DNA of 64,000 bases from Hofstenia miamia (lineage: Eukaryota; Xenacoelomorpha; Acoela; Hofsteniidae): positions 400,408 through 464,407 of the forward strand of contig CABFPE010000275.1 of the NCBI GenBank assembly GCA_900660155.1. Direction: 5' to 3'. Below are positions 9,882-21,495 of the stretch, one piece after another. Positions within the stretch are counted from its first letter, which is position 1. Every line of letters begins with the position of its first letter. A model generated the notes under the pieces. That model was not told the origin of the DNA. It saw only the letters and a program-made list of their open reading frames with translations, and searched no databases. The translations under genes and the position numbers were made by a program.

Positions 9882-12800
9882 ATGGTTGTTGTCGATAGCA
9901 TGAGTGGCTTAAGCACCACACATAAAACGACGAGTTTCTACAATGAAGTTGTGGGGAAATCTAAAACAAAGAGTACATGGAGTCCAGTTGTTCATAAACC
10001 AAGTAATTCTCAAATTTATCAAGAACGTGTTGATCTCATTGGACATTGGTTTGATCTCTGGACCACAAAGCAAAGAAAAAACTTTATGCTTTCTGTATTT
10101 AGCAAATGTTCTGTAAACGAACTCAACTTTGTACAAAATTTTGTTCAAGGAAATATCTCACTTAAAAAGGTTGACTTTACAACGGTTCTTCCGAAACGTA
10201 TTTCCCTTGAGATCTTTAAGCTTTTGGATCCAAAGACATTGTCAATTTGTGCGAACGTGAGTAGTCAATGGAATAGACTTTCCGAAGACGATAATGTTTG
10301 GATTCAGAAATGTGTTAAATTTGGATGGTATCTTCAATATAGTCCCTCAAACTTAGAACATGGAGCTTGGAAAAGACACTATATTCGTTGCTATAATGCA
10401 TTGCACAAGACATTTGTTGAAACTGCTAAGCACATGTCCGAAACATCACCTGATGAGTTATTTCAAATAAAAATTAGAGACATTGCAAAGGAAAAAAGAA
10501 ATGTCACTCCACGACCCGAACAAATAGCAATTGAAGATCGACCACGATGGCAAGATCCGGATAAAACTCCCAGAGATATTCACTGGAGGATCACTCCTGA
10601 GGAAGTATACAATCCAAACTTCAGTGCTTCTCCAAGATCAGCTTTTCAGTATTCAAAGCGATTTGGGATGTCAACGTTCTTAAGTGACAAAATGTATGGC
10701 TTAAATTCGTCTTTGCGTCAATCTGGGCATTCATTGACATCATCCTTAAATGGCGGTACAACTTTAAAACTAAAACCTTCTGATAGCAAAGAAACTCTTA
10801 CAAATTTACTTCATTCTGACAGAATAGAAAATGGTACGTCTTTTGTTGTTGAAACACCAATCCATCAGGTCAGTGTAAGAAACAGCTTTTCTGAAATGTA
10901 TACTATTAAGGACTACAAAACAATAAAGGAGAACAATATAATGGAAACGACAAAAGTCTATCCACACCATGAAAATCCAAGAGTCTTATACATTTCATCG
11001 AATATAATAGCTAAAGAATTATTGCTAAGATCTGTTATGTTTGGAGTTATTCCTATTGTGTATGACTTTGATAGTGTAACTCCTGAAACCTTATTGACTT
11101 GGTTGGGTGAAATTTTGAACAAACGTTTGGCAAAGAGTATAGGTTTTTTTGTTGATGGCGATGCTGGGGAACTGAACATTTGTAAAGGAAGTTGCATGAC
11201 TCATGAAAACATTGACAATCCAGAAAACACAAAATTTTGGCGATCCATTGTAAGCAACATGGTTGTTCAAGGGTTAGGAGGGCATATCGATATTTTCAAT
11301 CCCCTAGCATCTTGTGAGAATGGAATGGATTTGCTTTTCAAGCTTAGTAATATCACAGAAATGCAATACTCTACTCCTGTTAATATGGTTGGAAGCAATC
11401 GTGTCATATTAGGAGAATGGCTTAAACTACCTGAAGGCATCAAACCCGTAAGTCAATATTTTCAATACAATGATTTACTGTTATGGATTGCTACTGCAGA
11501 AAGAGTTCAAGAATCACTTTATACCGCGCGCAGACATCTTGGCGGTTACTATGACAATGAAGAAAGAGAGATAGTTGAGTATCAGATTGGTAAGCTTGTT
11601 TTCGATGCATTAGGTATGTCAAAGATGAAATCAATAACTGCATCATTAGTGCCATCAATAGTCGATGCTGTAATGGCATATGAAAAGGATTCCAGTTGTG
11701 TTGGTGAATTTAATGCGGAACTAATAGACTTTGTAAGTAAATTTTTAAAGAAAAAAGTGAAAACTCTAAACAGAAAAACTGTGGATAAAGCAGTTGAAAT
11801 TAAAGAGCAGGAATTGAAGGAACCAAATACTGGAGATGGGGATGCACCTGCTACATTGGAAATTAGTAATTGCAATGCTGATGAGTCAGATCTAGAAGAA
11901 GAATCTTGGTATGACAAACAGAACATAAATATTAAAGCAATCGAAGATTTACTTTGTCTTACGTATTACGAGAAGAAACGTGTATTGGGTATTCTTAAAT
12001 ACACTAAGGTGAATTCTGATCGTAGAACCACAATTGCCATTGAGATGTTATCAGTTGAATCAGAATATATGCGATCTTTAACAATATTAACAGACGTGTT
12101 CATGAAACAACTACGATTAGCGATTGATACAAACAAGCCAATAATTGGAATCGGAAATGTGCACACTCTCTTCCAAAACATTGTAAATCTTCAAGAAGTA
12201 AGTCAAACTATGGTAAGAGAATTGATTGATAAAATCGATGGTTGGACTAGTCAATCAACGTTATCAGATATTCTTCTGAAACTTTCAGGAAGAGCTAAAG
12301 TCTATACTAATTTCATCAACAATTACCCAACGATTCTACAAACATATGATTATCTGATAGAGAACAATCCTGCATTTCGTGCATTCATTAAATTTCACGA
12401 AAAAACAGCACGAACCAAAATGTTGTCTTTCATAGAACTATATTTGCTTCCCACTCAGCAAATATCTAAATATATTCTCATCCTAGAAGCACTCGACTAC
12501 CACACAGCAGCTAATCACGCTGATAAACGGGATATTAAGATTGCCTTAACAAAATTGACGTCGTTGAATGACTTTATCTTAGAAAACAAACTAAAGGCAG
12601 AAAGAGATCGAAGAATATTTGAGGTTGAAGCAGAAATTATCAATTGTCCAAAACTTCTCGAGGGCAACCGACAATTTATTCGCAAGGATTTTGTGGCTCT
12701 TTTAAAGCCTAGAGCATCCGATTGCGACGCTGCTCACCTGAAAGTTTATGACCACATCCAAGATTTAAGCTTATATCTTTTTAATGATTCCATAGTTTTC

Positions 12801-13046
12801 ACTGTAGTAGAATTAAGTCATACTCCATTCGAACGCATAGTTAAAAAGAAAATACATTTTAGCTTATGTGTATCTATAATGAAGATTGAACTCATACCAA
12901 TCATTAATTCTAGTTTTGTCCAGAATTCAGCTATTCTAAGAACAAAGAAGTCATCTTGGTGCATCAAGTTTTCGTCCCGCCGAGATCTTCTGTCATTTAT
13001 TGACTGCTTCGAACATACAATAAAGTCTTGTGTCAACACAGATTGA
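9882..13046 (+). CDS. ECT2L: ECT2L-like F-box / Rho guanine-nucleotide exchange factor
   Basis: An intact 1,054-residue frame in one exon. Residues 102-145 form an F-box (LPKRISLEIFKLL, SSQWNRLSEDDNVW), the Skp1-binding motif of SCF ubiquitin ligases. Residues about 365-505 (PRVLYISSN to GSNRVILGEW, with a GGHIDIFNPLA core) resemble DUF4347, a domain I recall as annotated in vertebrate ECT2L. Residues about 713-915 are a Dbl-homology Rho-GEF domain, with EMLSVESEYMRSL as conserved region 1 and LLPTQQISKYILIL (near 856) as region 3. Residues about 928-1,045 fit a PH domain. This order matches ECT2L and makes it a likely activator of Rho-family GTPases in the cytoplasm. The first ATG is used; a second lies six codons in. 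No introns interrupt it, unlike vertebrate ECT2L. Substrate GTPase unknown. Confidence 0.85.
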   Translation: MVVVDSMSGLSTTHKTTSFYNEVVGKSKTKSTWSPVVHKPSNSQIYQERVDLIGHWFDLWTTKQRKNFMLSVFSKCSVNELNFVQNFVQGNISLKKVDFTTVLPKRISLEIFKLLDPKTLSICANVSSQWNRLSEDDNVWIQKCVKFGWYLQYSPSNLEHGAWKRHYIRCYNALHKTFVETAKHMSETSPDELFQIKIRDIAKEKRNVTPRPEQIAIEDRPRWQDPDKTPRDIHWRITPEEVYNPNFSASPRSAFQYSKRFGMSTFLSDKMYGLNSSLRQSGHSLTSSLNGGTTLKLKPSDSKETLTNLLHSDRIENGTSFVVETPIHQVSVRNSFSEMYTIKDYKTIKENNIMETTKVYPHHENPRVLYISSNIIAKELLLRSVMFGVIPIVYDFDSVTPETLLTWLGEILNKRLAKSIGFFVDGDAGELNICKGSCMTHENIDNPENTKFWRSIVSNMVVQGLGGHIDIFNPLASCENGMDLLFKLSNITEMQYSTPVNMVGSNRVILGEWLKLPEGIKPVSQYFQYNDLLLWIATAERVQESLYTARRHLGGYYDNEEREIVEYQIGKLVFDALGMSKMKSITASLVPSIVDAVMAYEKDSSCVGEFNAELIDFVSKFLKKKVKTLNRKTVDKAVEIKEQELKEPNTGDGDAPATLEISNCNADESDLEEESWYDKQNINIKAIEDLLCLTYYEKKRVLGILKYTKVNSDRRTTIAIEMLSVESEYMRSLTILTDVFMKQLRLAIDTNKPIIGIGNVHTLFQNIVNLQEVSQTMVRELIDKIDGWTSQSTLSDILLKLSGRAKVYTNFINNYPTILQTYDYLIENNPAFRAFIKFHEKTARTKMLSFIELYLLPTQQISKYILILEALDYHTAANHADKRDIKIALTKLTSLNDFILENKLKAERDRRIFEVEAEIINCPKLLEGNRQFIRKDFVALLKPRASDCDAAHLKVYDHIQDLSLYLFNDSIVFTVVELSHTPFERIVKKKIHFSLCVSIMKIELIPIINSSFVQNSAILRTKKSSWCIKFSSRRDLLSFIDCFEHTIKSCVNTD

Positions 13047-14255
13047 TTATAACTGATATTTTCTTTATAAACGGGATGAATGAATTAAATTCCTAAGCCA
13101 AATCCTTCCGAATTTATCATTGCAATTTTTTAGAATCAATAGTTTCAAGACTTTATTAAAGTAAATATAAATATGTAATTTTAGGATTCCTAAATACATG
13201 CAGCATCTTCTACACAGGAATGGACCCAGCAACAACCTAAAGGGTGAGGAGCTGCCTAAATTAATTATTTCGCTCGTGTCACACTGTACATGTACATATA
13301 CTCAATATAAAAAGTAGTTACGAATTTTAGCATATGGGTTTCAAACATTTGTTGCTACGAAATATGTGTATTTTTTAATTTTTATCTAAATTTGATGTCA
13401 ATTATTCTACTCATTAGACGAAATTTAATTAAGTGTTTATAAGCCCTCTAGCGGTCAAGTAATGCAGTGCAAATTAAATATTAACATAAAATTATTTGAA
13501 ATTAAATGTACTCGTTTTATCTCGATGTTTAAACAATTCCTTTGCACTGATACCGCATTATCATTACACTTTCAAAAAAATGCCTAAGATGTAAACGGGA
13601 TTATATGTTACTATGCATTTACATTTTATTCATTTAGCTGACTGTATTAGGAACTGAAAAAATTTGACTGCTTTGCCCTGATTATTTTTAATATTAATTT
13701 ATGTAGCATTAATAAAAAACTAGTCAAAATATAAATGCTCAAGAAGTTTTCAATTCTTGAACAATTATTGAATATCCAGTATTTTACTTAATACAAATTG
13801 TGTAGACTGTTATGTTTATTGCAAGTGTTTGAGATGAACTTTATTTCTTCAAAAAATATTCTTCTCACTATGTAGTCAACCTAAATAATTGAGAAATTAA
13901 TAAAAGCAATGTAATATACACCTTTTTTATATTTAAATTATACATACTTTACAGGAATGTTAAATAAATTGTTTAATTGCAATTAATTTTAAAATCAAAT
14001 AATTTAAATAACATTCTATATTAATATGATTTGATTTTTATTAGCCTCTTTTTGCAATATTTTCAAAAATAATTAACTACATTAATTGAAGTATTGATAT
14101 GCCCTTTTGACATATATCTTGAGACATATTTCTATATTTCATAGATATACGTAAATTTAGATAATTCACAAGAATTGAGCCCACTGGATCAGAATGCAAT
14201 TAAAAACAAAGCACAGAGTGGGGACAATTATCAACTTTTCAACTTCAACCAGAAA
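13047..14255 (+). other. 3' flank of the Rho-GEF gene
   Basis: AT-rich non-coding sequence following the stop codon. ATTAAA/AATAAA-like polyadenylation candidates lie near 13,155 and 13,711. Most of it recurs after the 1-kb gap (15,441-16,209). A block at 14,177-14,250 (GAGCCCACTGGATCAGAATG start) recurs at 16,240-16,310. Confidence 0.6.
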
Positions 14256-15255
14256 NNNNNNNNNNNNNNNNNNNNNNNNNNNNNNNNNNNNNNNNNNNNN
14301 NNNNNNNNNNNNNNNNNNNNNNNNNNNNNNNNNNNNNNNNNNNNNNNNNNNNNNNNNNNNNNNNNNNNNNNNNNNNNNNNNNNNNNNNNNNNNNNNNNNN
14401 NNNNNNNNNNNNNNNNNNNNNNNNNNNNNNNNNNNNNNNNNNNNNNNNNNNNNNNNNNNNNNNNNNNNNNNNNNNNNNNNNNNNNNNNNNNNNNNNNNNN
14501 NNNNNNNNNNNNNNNNNNNNNNNNNNNNNNNNNNNNNNNNNNNNNNNNNNNNNNNNNNNNNNNNNNNNNNNNNNNNNNNNNNNNNNNNNNNNNNNNNNNN
14601 NNNNNNNNNNNNNNNNNNNNNNNNNNNNNNNNNNNNNNNNNNNNNNNNNNNNNNNNNNNNNNNNNNNNNNNNNNNNNNNNNNNNNNNNNNNNNNNNNNNN
14701 NNNNNNNNNNNNNNNNNNNNNNNNNNNNNNNNNNNNNNNNNNNNNNNNNNNNNNNNNNNNNNNNNNNNNNNNNNNNNNNNNNNNNNNNNNNNNNNNNNNN
14801 NNNNNNNNNNNNNNNNNNNNNNNNNNNNNNNNNNNNNNNNNNNNNNNNNNNNNNNNNNNNNNNNNNNNNNNNNNNNNNNNNNNNNNNNNNNNNNNNNNNN
14901 NNNNNNNNNNNNNNNNNNNNNNNNNNNNNNNNNNNNNNNNNNNNNNNNNNNNNNNNNNNNNNNNNNNNNNNNNNNNNNNNNNNNNNNNNNNNNNNNNNNN
15001 NNNNNNNNNNNNNNNNNNNNNNNNNNNNNNNNNNNNNNNNNNNNNNNNNNNNNNNNNNNNNNNNNNNNNNNNNNNNNNNNNNNNNNNNNNNNNNNNNNNN
15101 NNNNNNNNNNNNNNNNNNNNNNNNNNNNNNNNNNNNNNNNNNNNNNNNNNNNNNNNNNNNNNNNNNNNNNNNNNNNNNNNNNNNNNNNNNNNNNNNNNNN
15201 NNNNNNNNNNNNNNNNNNNNNNNNNNNNNNNNNNNNNNNNNNNNNNNNNNNNNNN
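14256..15255. other. Assembly gap, 1,000 N
   Basis: Exactly 1,000 Ns, a round placeholder size that does not report a measured distance. Confidence 0.99.
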
Positions 15256-16209
15256 GCTTATGTGTATCTATAATGAAGATTGAACTCATACCAATCATTA
15301 ATTCTAGTTTTGTCCAGAATTCAGCTATTCTAAGAACAAAGAAGTCATCTTGGTGCATCAAGTTTTCGTCCCGCCGAGATCTTCTGTCATTTATTGACTG
15401 CTTCGAACATACAATAAAGTCTTGTGTCAACACAGATTGATTATAACTGATATTTTCTTTATAAACGGGATGAATGAATTAAATTCCTAAGCCAAATCCT
15501 TCCGAATTTATCATTGCAATTTTTTAGAATCAATAGTTTCAAGACTTTATTAAAGTAAATATAAATATGTAATTTTAGGATTCCTAAATACATGCAGCAT
15601 CTTCTACACAGGAATGGACCCAGCAACAACCTAAAGGGTGAGGAGCTGCCTAAATTAATTATTTCGCTCGTGTCACACTGTACATGTACATATACTCAAT
15701 ATAAAAAGTAGTTACGAATTTTAGCATATGGGTTTCAAACATTTGTTGCTACGAAATATTTCTGTCGCGCGATGGCGAACGAAAATTGATTTCACGTACT
15801 ACCCATTAGACGAAATTTAATTAAGTGTTTATAAGCCCTCTAGCGGTCAAGTAATGCAGTGCAAATTAAATATTAACATAAAATTATTTGAAATTAAATG
15901 TACTCGTTTTATCTCGATTTTTAAACAATTCCTTTGCACTGATACCGCATTATCATTACACTTTCAAAAAAATGCCTAAGATGTAAACGGGATTATATGT
16001 TAATATGCATATACATTTTATTCATTTAGCTGACTGTATTAGGAATTGGAAAAATTTGACCGCTTTGCCCTAATTATTTTTAATATTAATAAAAAACTAG
16101 TCGAAATATAAATGCTGAAGAAGTTTTCAATTCTTGAACAATTATTGAATATCCAGTATTTTACTTAATACAAATTGTGTAGACTGTTATGTTTATTGCA
16201 AGTGTTTGA
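15256..16209 (+). other. Second copy of the Rho-GEF gene 3' end and flank (probable alternate haplotype)
   Basis: 15,256-15,440 repeats the last 61 codons and stop of the Rho-GEF without a visible difference. The flank then follows 13,047-13,840 with scattered substitutions and small indels. One roughly 45-base block differs completely (15,758-15,806 versus about 13,361-13,412). The copy starts at the gap edge and ends at a single N. It could be a real partial tandem duplication, but an uncollapsed allele is simpler. Confidence 0.85.
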
Positions 16210-16210
16210 N

Positions 16211-19113
16211 ATACGACATCATAGGAGAGTCCTACAGAACAGAGCCCACTGGATCAGAATGCAATCAAAAACATAACACAGAGTGGGACAATTATCAACC
16301 TTTCAGAAGTTTCTCGCGGCACCCTTGAGCTTAGCTCAATGCTGGTGCTTTCCTTACTCTCACAGTGGTTTCATTTTTGCTTTTATTCGCAATGGTTAAT
16401 ATTAATTATGCTCCTTTTCCTCAAACCCTGAATTGTGTTTGCATTAGGTTAGGTATAGTTAGATGGTTAGTTTATAAAAACGTGACCTTTTCTTTTTGTT
16501 CGGACATGCACATAATTTATTACACTGTGGTTAAATCATCCCCGTTGGCTTGCACGAATGCTTGGTAATTACATGCTATTTATATCTATTTATTATACGT
16601 AGGTTAGGGATAACAAGCTTTATTGAGGTGGATAATGCAAATTGAGGCATGATGTAGGGTAGCACCGTTTATTTTCCTTTAGGGAACACTTAGCTTATGA
16701 TAGAACTTCGGCGTGATGCCGTATGGAATTGGTGGACAACTTTTGTTGGAATCTTAAGGAAGATAGTTATGTTCAAATACCGATCAGCTGTTTGTTTGGA
16801 ATCCTGGGGATGGCTAGGTTTATGCTTGTTTTTTCTCATCACTATGGAGCACTCGTTTGATGGAGTTAGAGTATCGAATTGCTAGTTGCCCCTAGCTCAC
16901 CCCCTACCCCCCCTCCCGCGATTCTACAATAAGAATAATTTAGCAAATATATTTAGTTTTGGGAATAATACAAATTTGAGCAAATAATATTATTTGTATG
17001 CTGTATATTTGTAAGCCAACATATTTTTACTCTAATTATTTCTAAGGAATACATTTTGTTGATGGGCTCAAGTAAAGGATTTCTTGGCATATCGATTTAT
17101 TTAACATCTAATTGCTTCAAATGAATTCTAATAATTTGGAAACTAAAAACTTAATACATGGGATAAAAAATATTTTTACACAATTGCTCTAAATTGGCCT
17201 GCATTTTTATACCGTCACGAAATCTTTCTGCATCGTGAAGCAATACGCATTGTAGTGCTGCCCTTTTTTAAAAGCAATGTTGGCTAGATTTTAGGGAAAT
17301 TTGTATTTTATTCGCCCATATAATCTTGAGAAATCATAGAAAAAAGTATTTTTAGCGATTTCTCTAAATTGGTCTGCATTTTATGCCCTTATTTATAATT
17401 TCCAGAATTTTGCCTCTGAATTTCTGAAGTGCTTCCATTTCACCAACAAGTGCTACGTGTAAAATCTTGAACTATTGGAAATAGATGCAGAGGTAGCGCA
17501 AACTCATTAAACTTTTCCATCATAACAGAAATACACTATTTTTGCTAAAACTGTTAATTATGATGTAACATGAGTACTTTTAGGCATCTCATTAGCACTT
17601 AGCATGCAAATGGCAGTGAATTGTAATTGAAGACAAATCTATCGATGCCTATATTAAGAATGATTCTGCATCCCCTCCAAATGCCGATATTTTGCATTCA
17701 TATTTTCATTATTATCAAATATTTTTTAAAAATTGTCATCAATTCAATGTAACAAATTTATACTTAAATATTTTTATTTAGAGTAAATCGCAGTGTCCTT
17801 AAGAATTCTAGAGAAAAACCATAAAAATAAAGGAAACCTATACTATTTTTTTACTATTGTATTGAGGCGTTATTTTTCCTGTCATGTATTGAGCTTTATT
17901 AGGCCAGCTTTCACAGCAATGCGCCACCTCTAAAAAAGTATATCAGATTACCATAAATAATACCAAAAATAATATATATATATATAGTAGATTTATTAAT
18001 TTCTTCAATTCTACGAAATCTAGTTTCTACAAAATATTAAAGATTTATAGGAGCGTAATATTTAAAATAAATGCAAAATCTGAAATTCAAAAATACATTA
18101 TAAGATGCTCCTTAAGTTTGAATTAATATTCGGTTATAATAATATAAAATAAAAATATAATTTAAATTAGAGCTTAAAAGCATTATTAATTAAACAATAT
18201 ACTCTTAATTTATAGTTATTCAGAAATATGAAAATTAAGTAGTTGCTTAAACTGAACATTTATGCTATTTATTAAACTTCAAAAACAATATACTAAACAG
18301 TATAGAAGGTTGTCTTATATATTTTTATAGTTTAACATTCAATCTATTAAGTTTTTTATTTATCAACTCATGAAGCATTAATATTTCTATTAAATAAGAA
18401 ATCTATACGCTGTGGTTGAAACGGGTACTGTGTATCAGGTGATAGAAAGCGCTGTTCGTTGCTGTCTGGTCGAAGGTAGGCTTGCATTAGCCCTCAAACC
18501 TGTGTATGATTACATTTACTAAACATTGAAAAATTGGCATTAATTATTTCGTCATTTCCAACCAATTTTCTAAAAAGGTAGTTCTAGGCGATTACAATAC
18601 TGTATTCGAATTAAGAAAATAATTCATCCGCGTAATGATTAGATATTAGTTAAATACTACTAGTAGATCTGAAGGACTCACAAAATATGTGCAAAATTGG
18701 CACATACATGCTTACATGCGAGAATTAGTCCAAGAGAATAAACATGAAATTTGCAAACATTTTGAGATTCATTTGGAGAGATGAGTATAGGCATTTTAAG
18801 CCAATATATTCTAAATTCAAATTGTAATTTTACAAAACCAAATAACTCCAAAAAACTAAAATGTCCTTATCTCTTTCAAAAAATACATTTTCATTTTGGA
18901 AATAGACTTTTCATTAAAATATTATGCAGTCCAAAACTTTGTAGCAGTCTTCAAGATCACACGTAAAAAAATTATCTGTGTAAAGATATTTATTTATTGG
19001 TATTTATTATATTCAATCATCTACGCAATGCTTTATTTCAGTTGACCATGGTTGAAAGTATAAATTTGTGTGTAATTAAAGGCTATCTTTCTAAAATGCT
19101 TTATTGTCACAGG
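16211..19113. other. Intergenic region
   Basis: No gene is supported. The left end (16,240-16,310) repeats 14,177-14,250. A weak direct repeat (CTCTAAATTGGYCTGCATTT) occurs near 17,187 and 17,362. A C-rich run lies at 16,890-16,920 and a short (TA)n at 17,971-17,988. The small open frames here show no recognisable motif. Confidence 0.5.
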
Positions 19114-19370
19114 CAGGCCTGTCACTAGCATTTGCAATTTAGGGTAGGGGTCTCGCAAAGTTCAATAAATTAATCATAGCTTTACTCATATGAATTCAAT
19201 TTTTTAATAGAATGGCATTAGTATTTGATATATTTTACTATATTAACTCCAACTTAGTTACAGAATATTAGAATTAATACCATGGAGTTTTGTATCCAGG
19301 GTGCCGGGAGGAAGGGAGGCCAATTGACCCAACAGGAAGGGCCATGCCCGCCCCCTTAGCCATAGCCCTG
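19114..19370 (-). mobile_element. Non-autonomous hAT-like element (MITE), older copy
   Basis: Its reverse complement aligns along its length with the element at 40,995-41,287: similar GC-rich ends starting CAGGG and a shared AT-rich core including CTAATATTCTGTAACTAAGT. The target-site duplication is no longer clear, so it is older than the 41-kb copy. Confidence 0.75.
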
Positions 19371-20344
19371 GCTAGAGAGGACAATTTATAATTAAATTCA
19401 CTTTTTACATTTGTTTTAGCAAAATAGAGTTTAACATTCGACTTTAAGTTCCAAGTCTCAGAATAGAGATCAAAATTATGCATCCTCTTATAGCACATCT
19501 TCTTTATACCTATTGTTAGAATCTCCTGCAATTGATTATTAGCTTCCATTAAAGGGATGTGTACATTAAATTGCCCTCATTACTGATGTACCCAAAAGAT
19601 AAACAAATTGAGCTACGAATATTCTATCTGATATTTTTAAAATCCAATAATGAATAATCTTTCTCTCCTCCATAGTAGACGCATAATAATTAGTCTCTTC
19701 CATATGTTTAATTAGTGTCTAAACATAATTTTTTCTTTATTTATTTTAAAAATACTGTACAGATTTGTATGCATTATCCCACCTGCATAAAGACGTTATA
19801 TACAAATGAAGGCATGGCTACCTTAAAAACAACCTTATAAAATTATTGAAACATATTTTGATTTCAAAGTTATTTAAATGATAAATAATAATGAGAATTT
19901 TCATAGAAATAAGAAATAGCAATTAATTAAACAATTTTCGTCCTTAGCAAGAGCATATGTAATTGTGTCAACATTTATCGCAGAATAACCTCTTTATAAT
20001 AGTTATAAAAAAATGGTTGGTATTTAAAGCAATAGCGTAGTGTGCATGTGCGCAATTACTCAGAACAAAAGTAATTGTAGACATATACTGTCAAAGAGAT
20101 CACAATAAAATGATTTCATGTAAAAGTGTTATTGTCAAATTTTGAACAATATCGTATTTTCCAATACTGATTTCCTTTTTGCGTCAATTAGAGGGACAGA
20201 TAATGACGCTTTTGAAAGGTTATTAATGCTAATTTAAAGACTTCCAAAACACAGGTTAACGTTATTTGATCTTAAATGGTGTAGCTTTTTTTAATCATCT
20301 ATGTCTCCTACAAATTGAAGATTACAAATAATTTTTTTCCATAT

Positions 20345-20575
20345 CTATAATTGGAGTTTAGCTAGTGCTTCCTCAATATCTATGTTAGATTCAATCAACA
20401 CAACTCTTACAGCTTTGAGAATATAACGACCTAAGCCATCCAGATGCGGAGGTTCTATATACTGAGTAGCATTTAAGCAAAATTTGCATTGTTTCTTGAG
20501 AAATTTGCTCCCTTCATAATTGCAATTATAGATCTTTTTATAATTTTGATGAAGTTCATTACACGTTTTTCTCAT
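20345..20575 (-). CDS. Hypothetical 76-residue cysteine-containing frame
   Basis: The frame opens MRKTCNELHQNYKKIYNC and continues with a C-x2-C pair (QCKFCLNA) and a helical-looking acidic C-terminus (ESNIDIEEALAKLQL). Its composition looks more protein-like than the surrounding noise, but no family is recognised. A chance frame is possible. Confidence 0.2.
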   Translation of the reverse strand: MRKTCNELHQNYKKIYNCNYEGSKFLKKQCKFCLNATQYIEPPHLDGLGRYILKAVRVVLIESNIDIEEALAKLQL

Positions 20576-20675
20576 TCATTAAACAATAAACATTAATAAG
20601 CAATTCCAAGTAATTCAATTTATAAATTTACAAAATTCATGGAAATCACGCAGATTAAAAGTATATCAGAGACTA

Positions 20676-20885
20676 TTATTTAACTCCTGAGCGTGTGGAA
20701 GTGGCAGAAACTAGGTTTGTCACCGGATAAAGAAAACTGATCATTTTAGAAAAAGCATTTGGATAATCTTCTGTTAATAAATCATTTTGATGTTGTCTTT
20801 TTAATATTTTCAAGTTGCTCCCTTTATCGATTTTATAGTAGTTCCAATACAAGAAAAAGAGAACTGCTAAGAAATTGATGTACAT
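20676..20885 (-). CDS. Hypothetical 69-residue frame with signal-peptide-like start
   Basis: It starts with a hydrophobic stretch (MYINFLAVLFFLYWNYY) that could be a signal peptide, then a polar region ending TSTRSGVK. No family is recognised. It could be a chance open frame, or the first exon of a small gene with the cysteine-containing frame at 20,575-20,345. I could not find a donor/acceptor pair that keeps the phase. Confidence 0.15.
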   Translation of the reverse strand: MYINFLAVLFFLYWNYYKIDKGSNLKILKRQHQNDLLTEDYPNAFSKMISFLYPVTNLVSATSTRSGVK

Positions 20886-21129
20886 GTTTGTAAGATGCTT
20901 GGAAATTTTGGAAAATTTCTTTCAAATTTCTAATAAAGTATCCCAAGAAAGTTTAATCGACTTGGGTTGTGCCTAAAATATAGCAAATTATTCAAATCTA
21001 CATATAATGTAAAAGGCTTTCTAAGAATGTATTCCAATATCAAAAATGATTTTTTTGAAAGCTAAACTTAATTCAGCAATGTTCCGATTTCAAGGTAAGC
21101 AAAATTTAACTTGTGCAAATTTTATTAAA

Positions 21130-21345
21130 TTAAACTCTGTCCCAGTAAATAAGTAAACCGGTTTTTAGGAAAATGAGGTAGTATGATATAAACACAAGTA
21201 TAATTTCAAATTTTGATTTTCATTTTTTTATAATATGCACAAGATCCTAAACTATCCAATTCGAGCCAAAACCATGGCATTTACGCTATAATAAAACCCC
21301 AATTATTGATATAAAACTCTACTTATTAACTGGGACAGAGTTTAA
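21130..21345. mobile_element. Short inverted-repeat transposon (MITE) flanked by TTAA
   Basis: The left end TTAAACTCTGTCCCAGTAAA and the reverse complement of the right end TTAAACTCTGTCCCAGTTAA match over about 26 bases with one difference. The body is about 216 bases without coding capacity. The TTAA at each end could be a piggyBac-type target duplication. A TA target (Tc1/mariner type) cannot be excluded. Confidence 0.8.
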
Positions 21346-21495
21346 TATAATAAATTAGCATTTTAAGAGTTCCATACCAACAAGTTGAAACAATTTATAG
21401 CTAAGCTCGGAACAATAGCAAAATGGATTTACAATAATTGGATGCTAATGATTTCATTGGTTGAGATTTTTTTGCTGTTTTAAAGTTACTGAGAA

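Larger units (their letters stand above)
19371..21129. other. Intergenic region with two small minus-strand open frames
   Basis: Mostly AT-rich non-coding sequence. Two small minus-strand frames, at 20,885-20,676 and 20,575-20,345, are listed separately. Nothing else is recognised. Confidence 0.5.

Noticed and set aside
14175-15440. 421-residue frame running across the 1,000-N gap and ending in the Rho-GEF tail
   Set aside because: The frame exists only because Ns do not make stops. Only the last 61 codons are real sequence, and they duplicate the gene at 9,882-13,046.
16365-16885. Two small plus-strand frames after the gap
   Set aside because: No motif, atypical composition and no splice context; treated as chance.
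19274-19549. 91-residue minus-strand frame
   Set aside because: Its C-terminal third is the GC-rich end of the hAT MITE at 19,114-19,370; the rest matches nothing recognisable.
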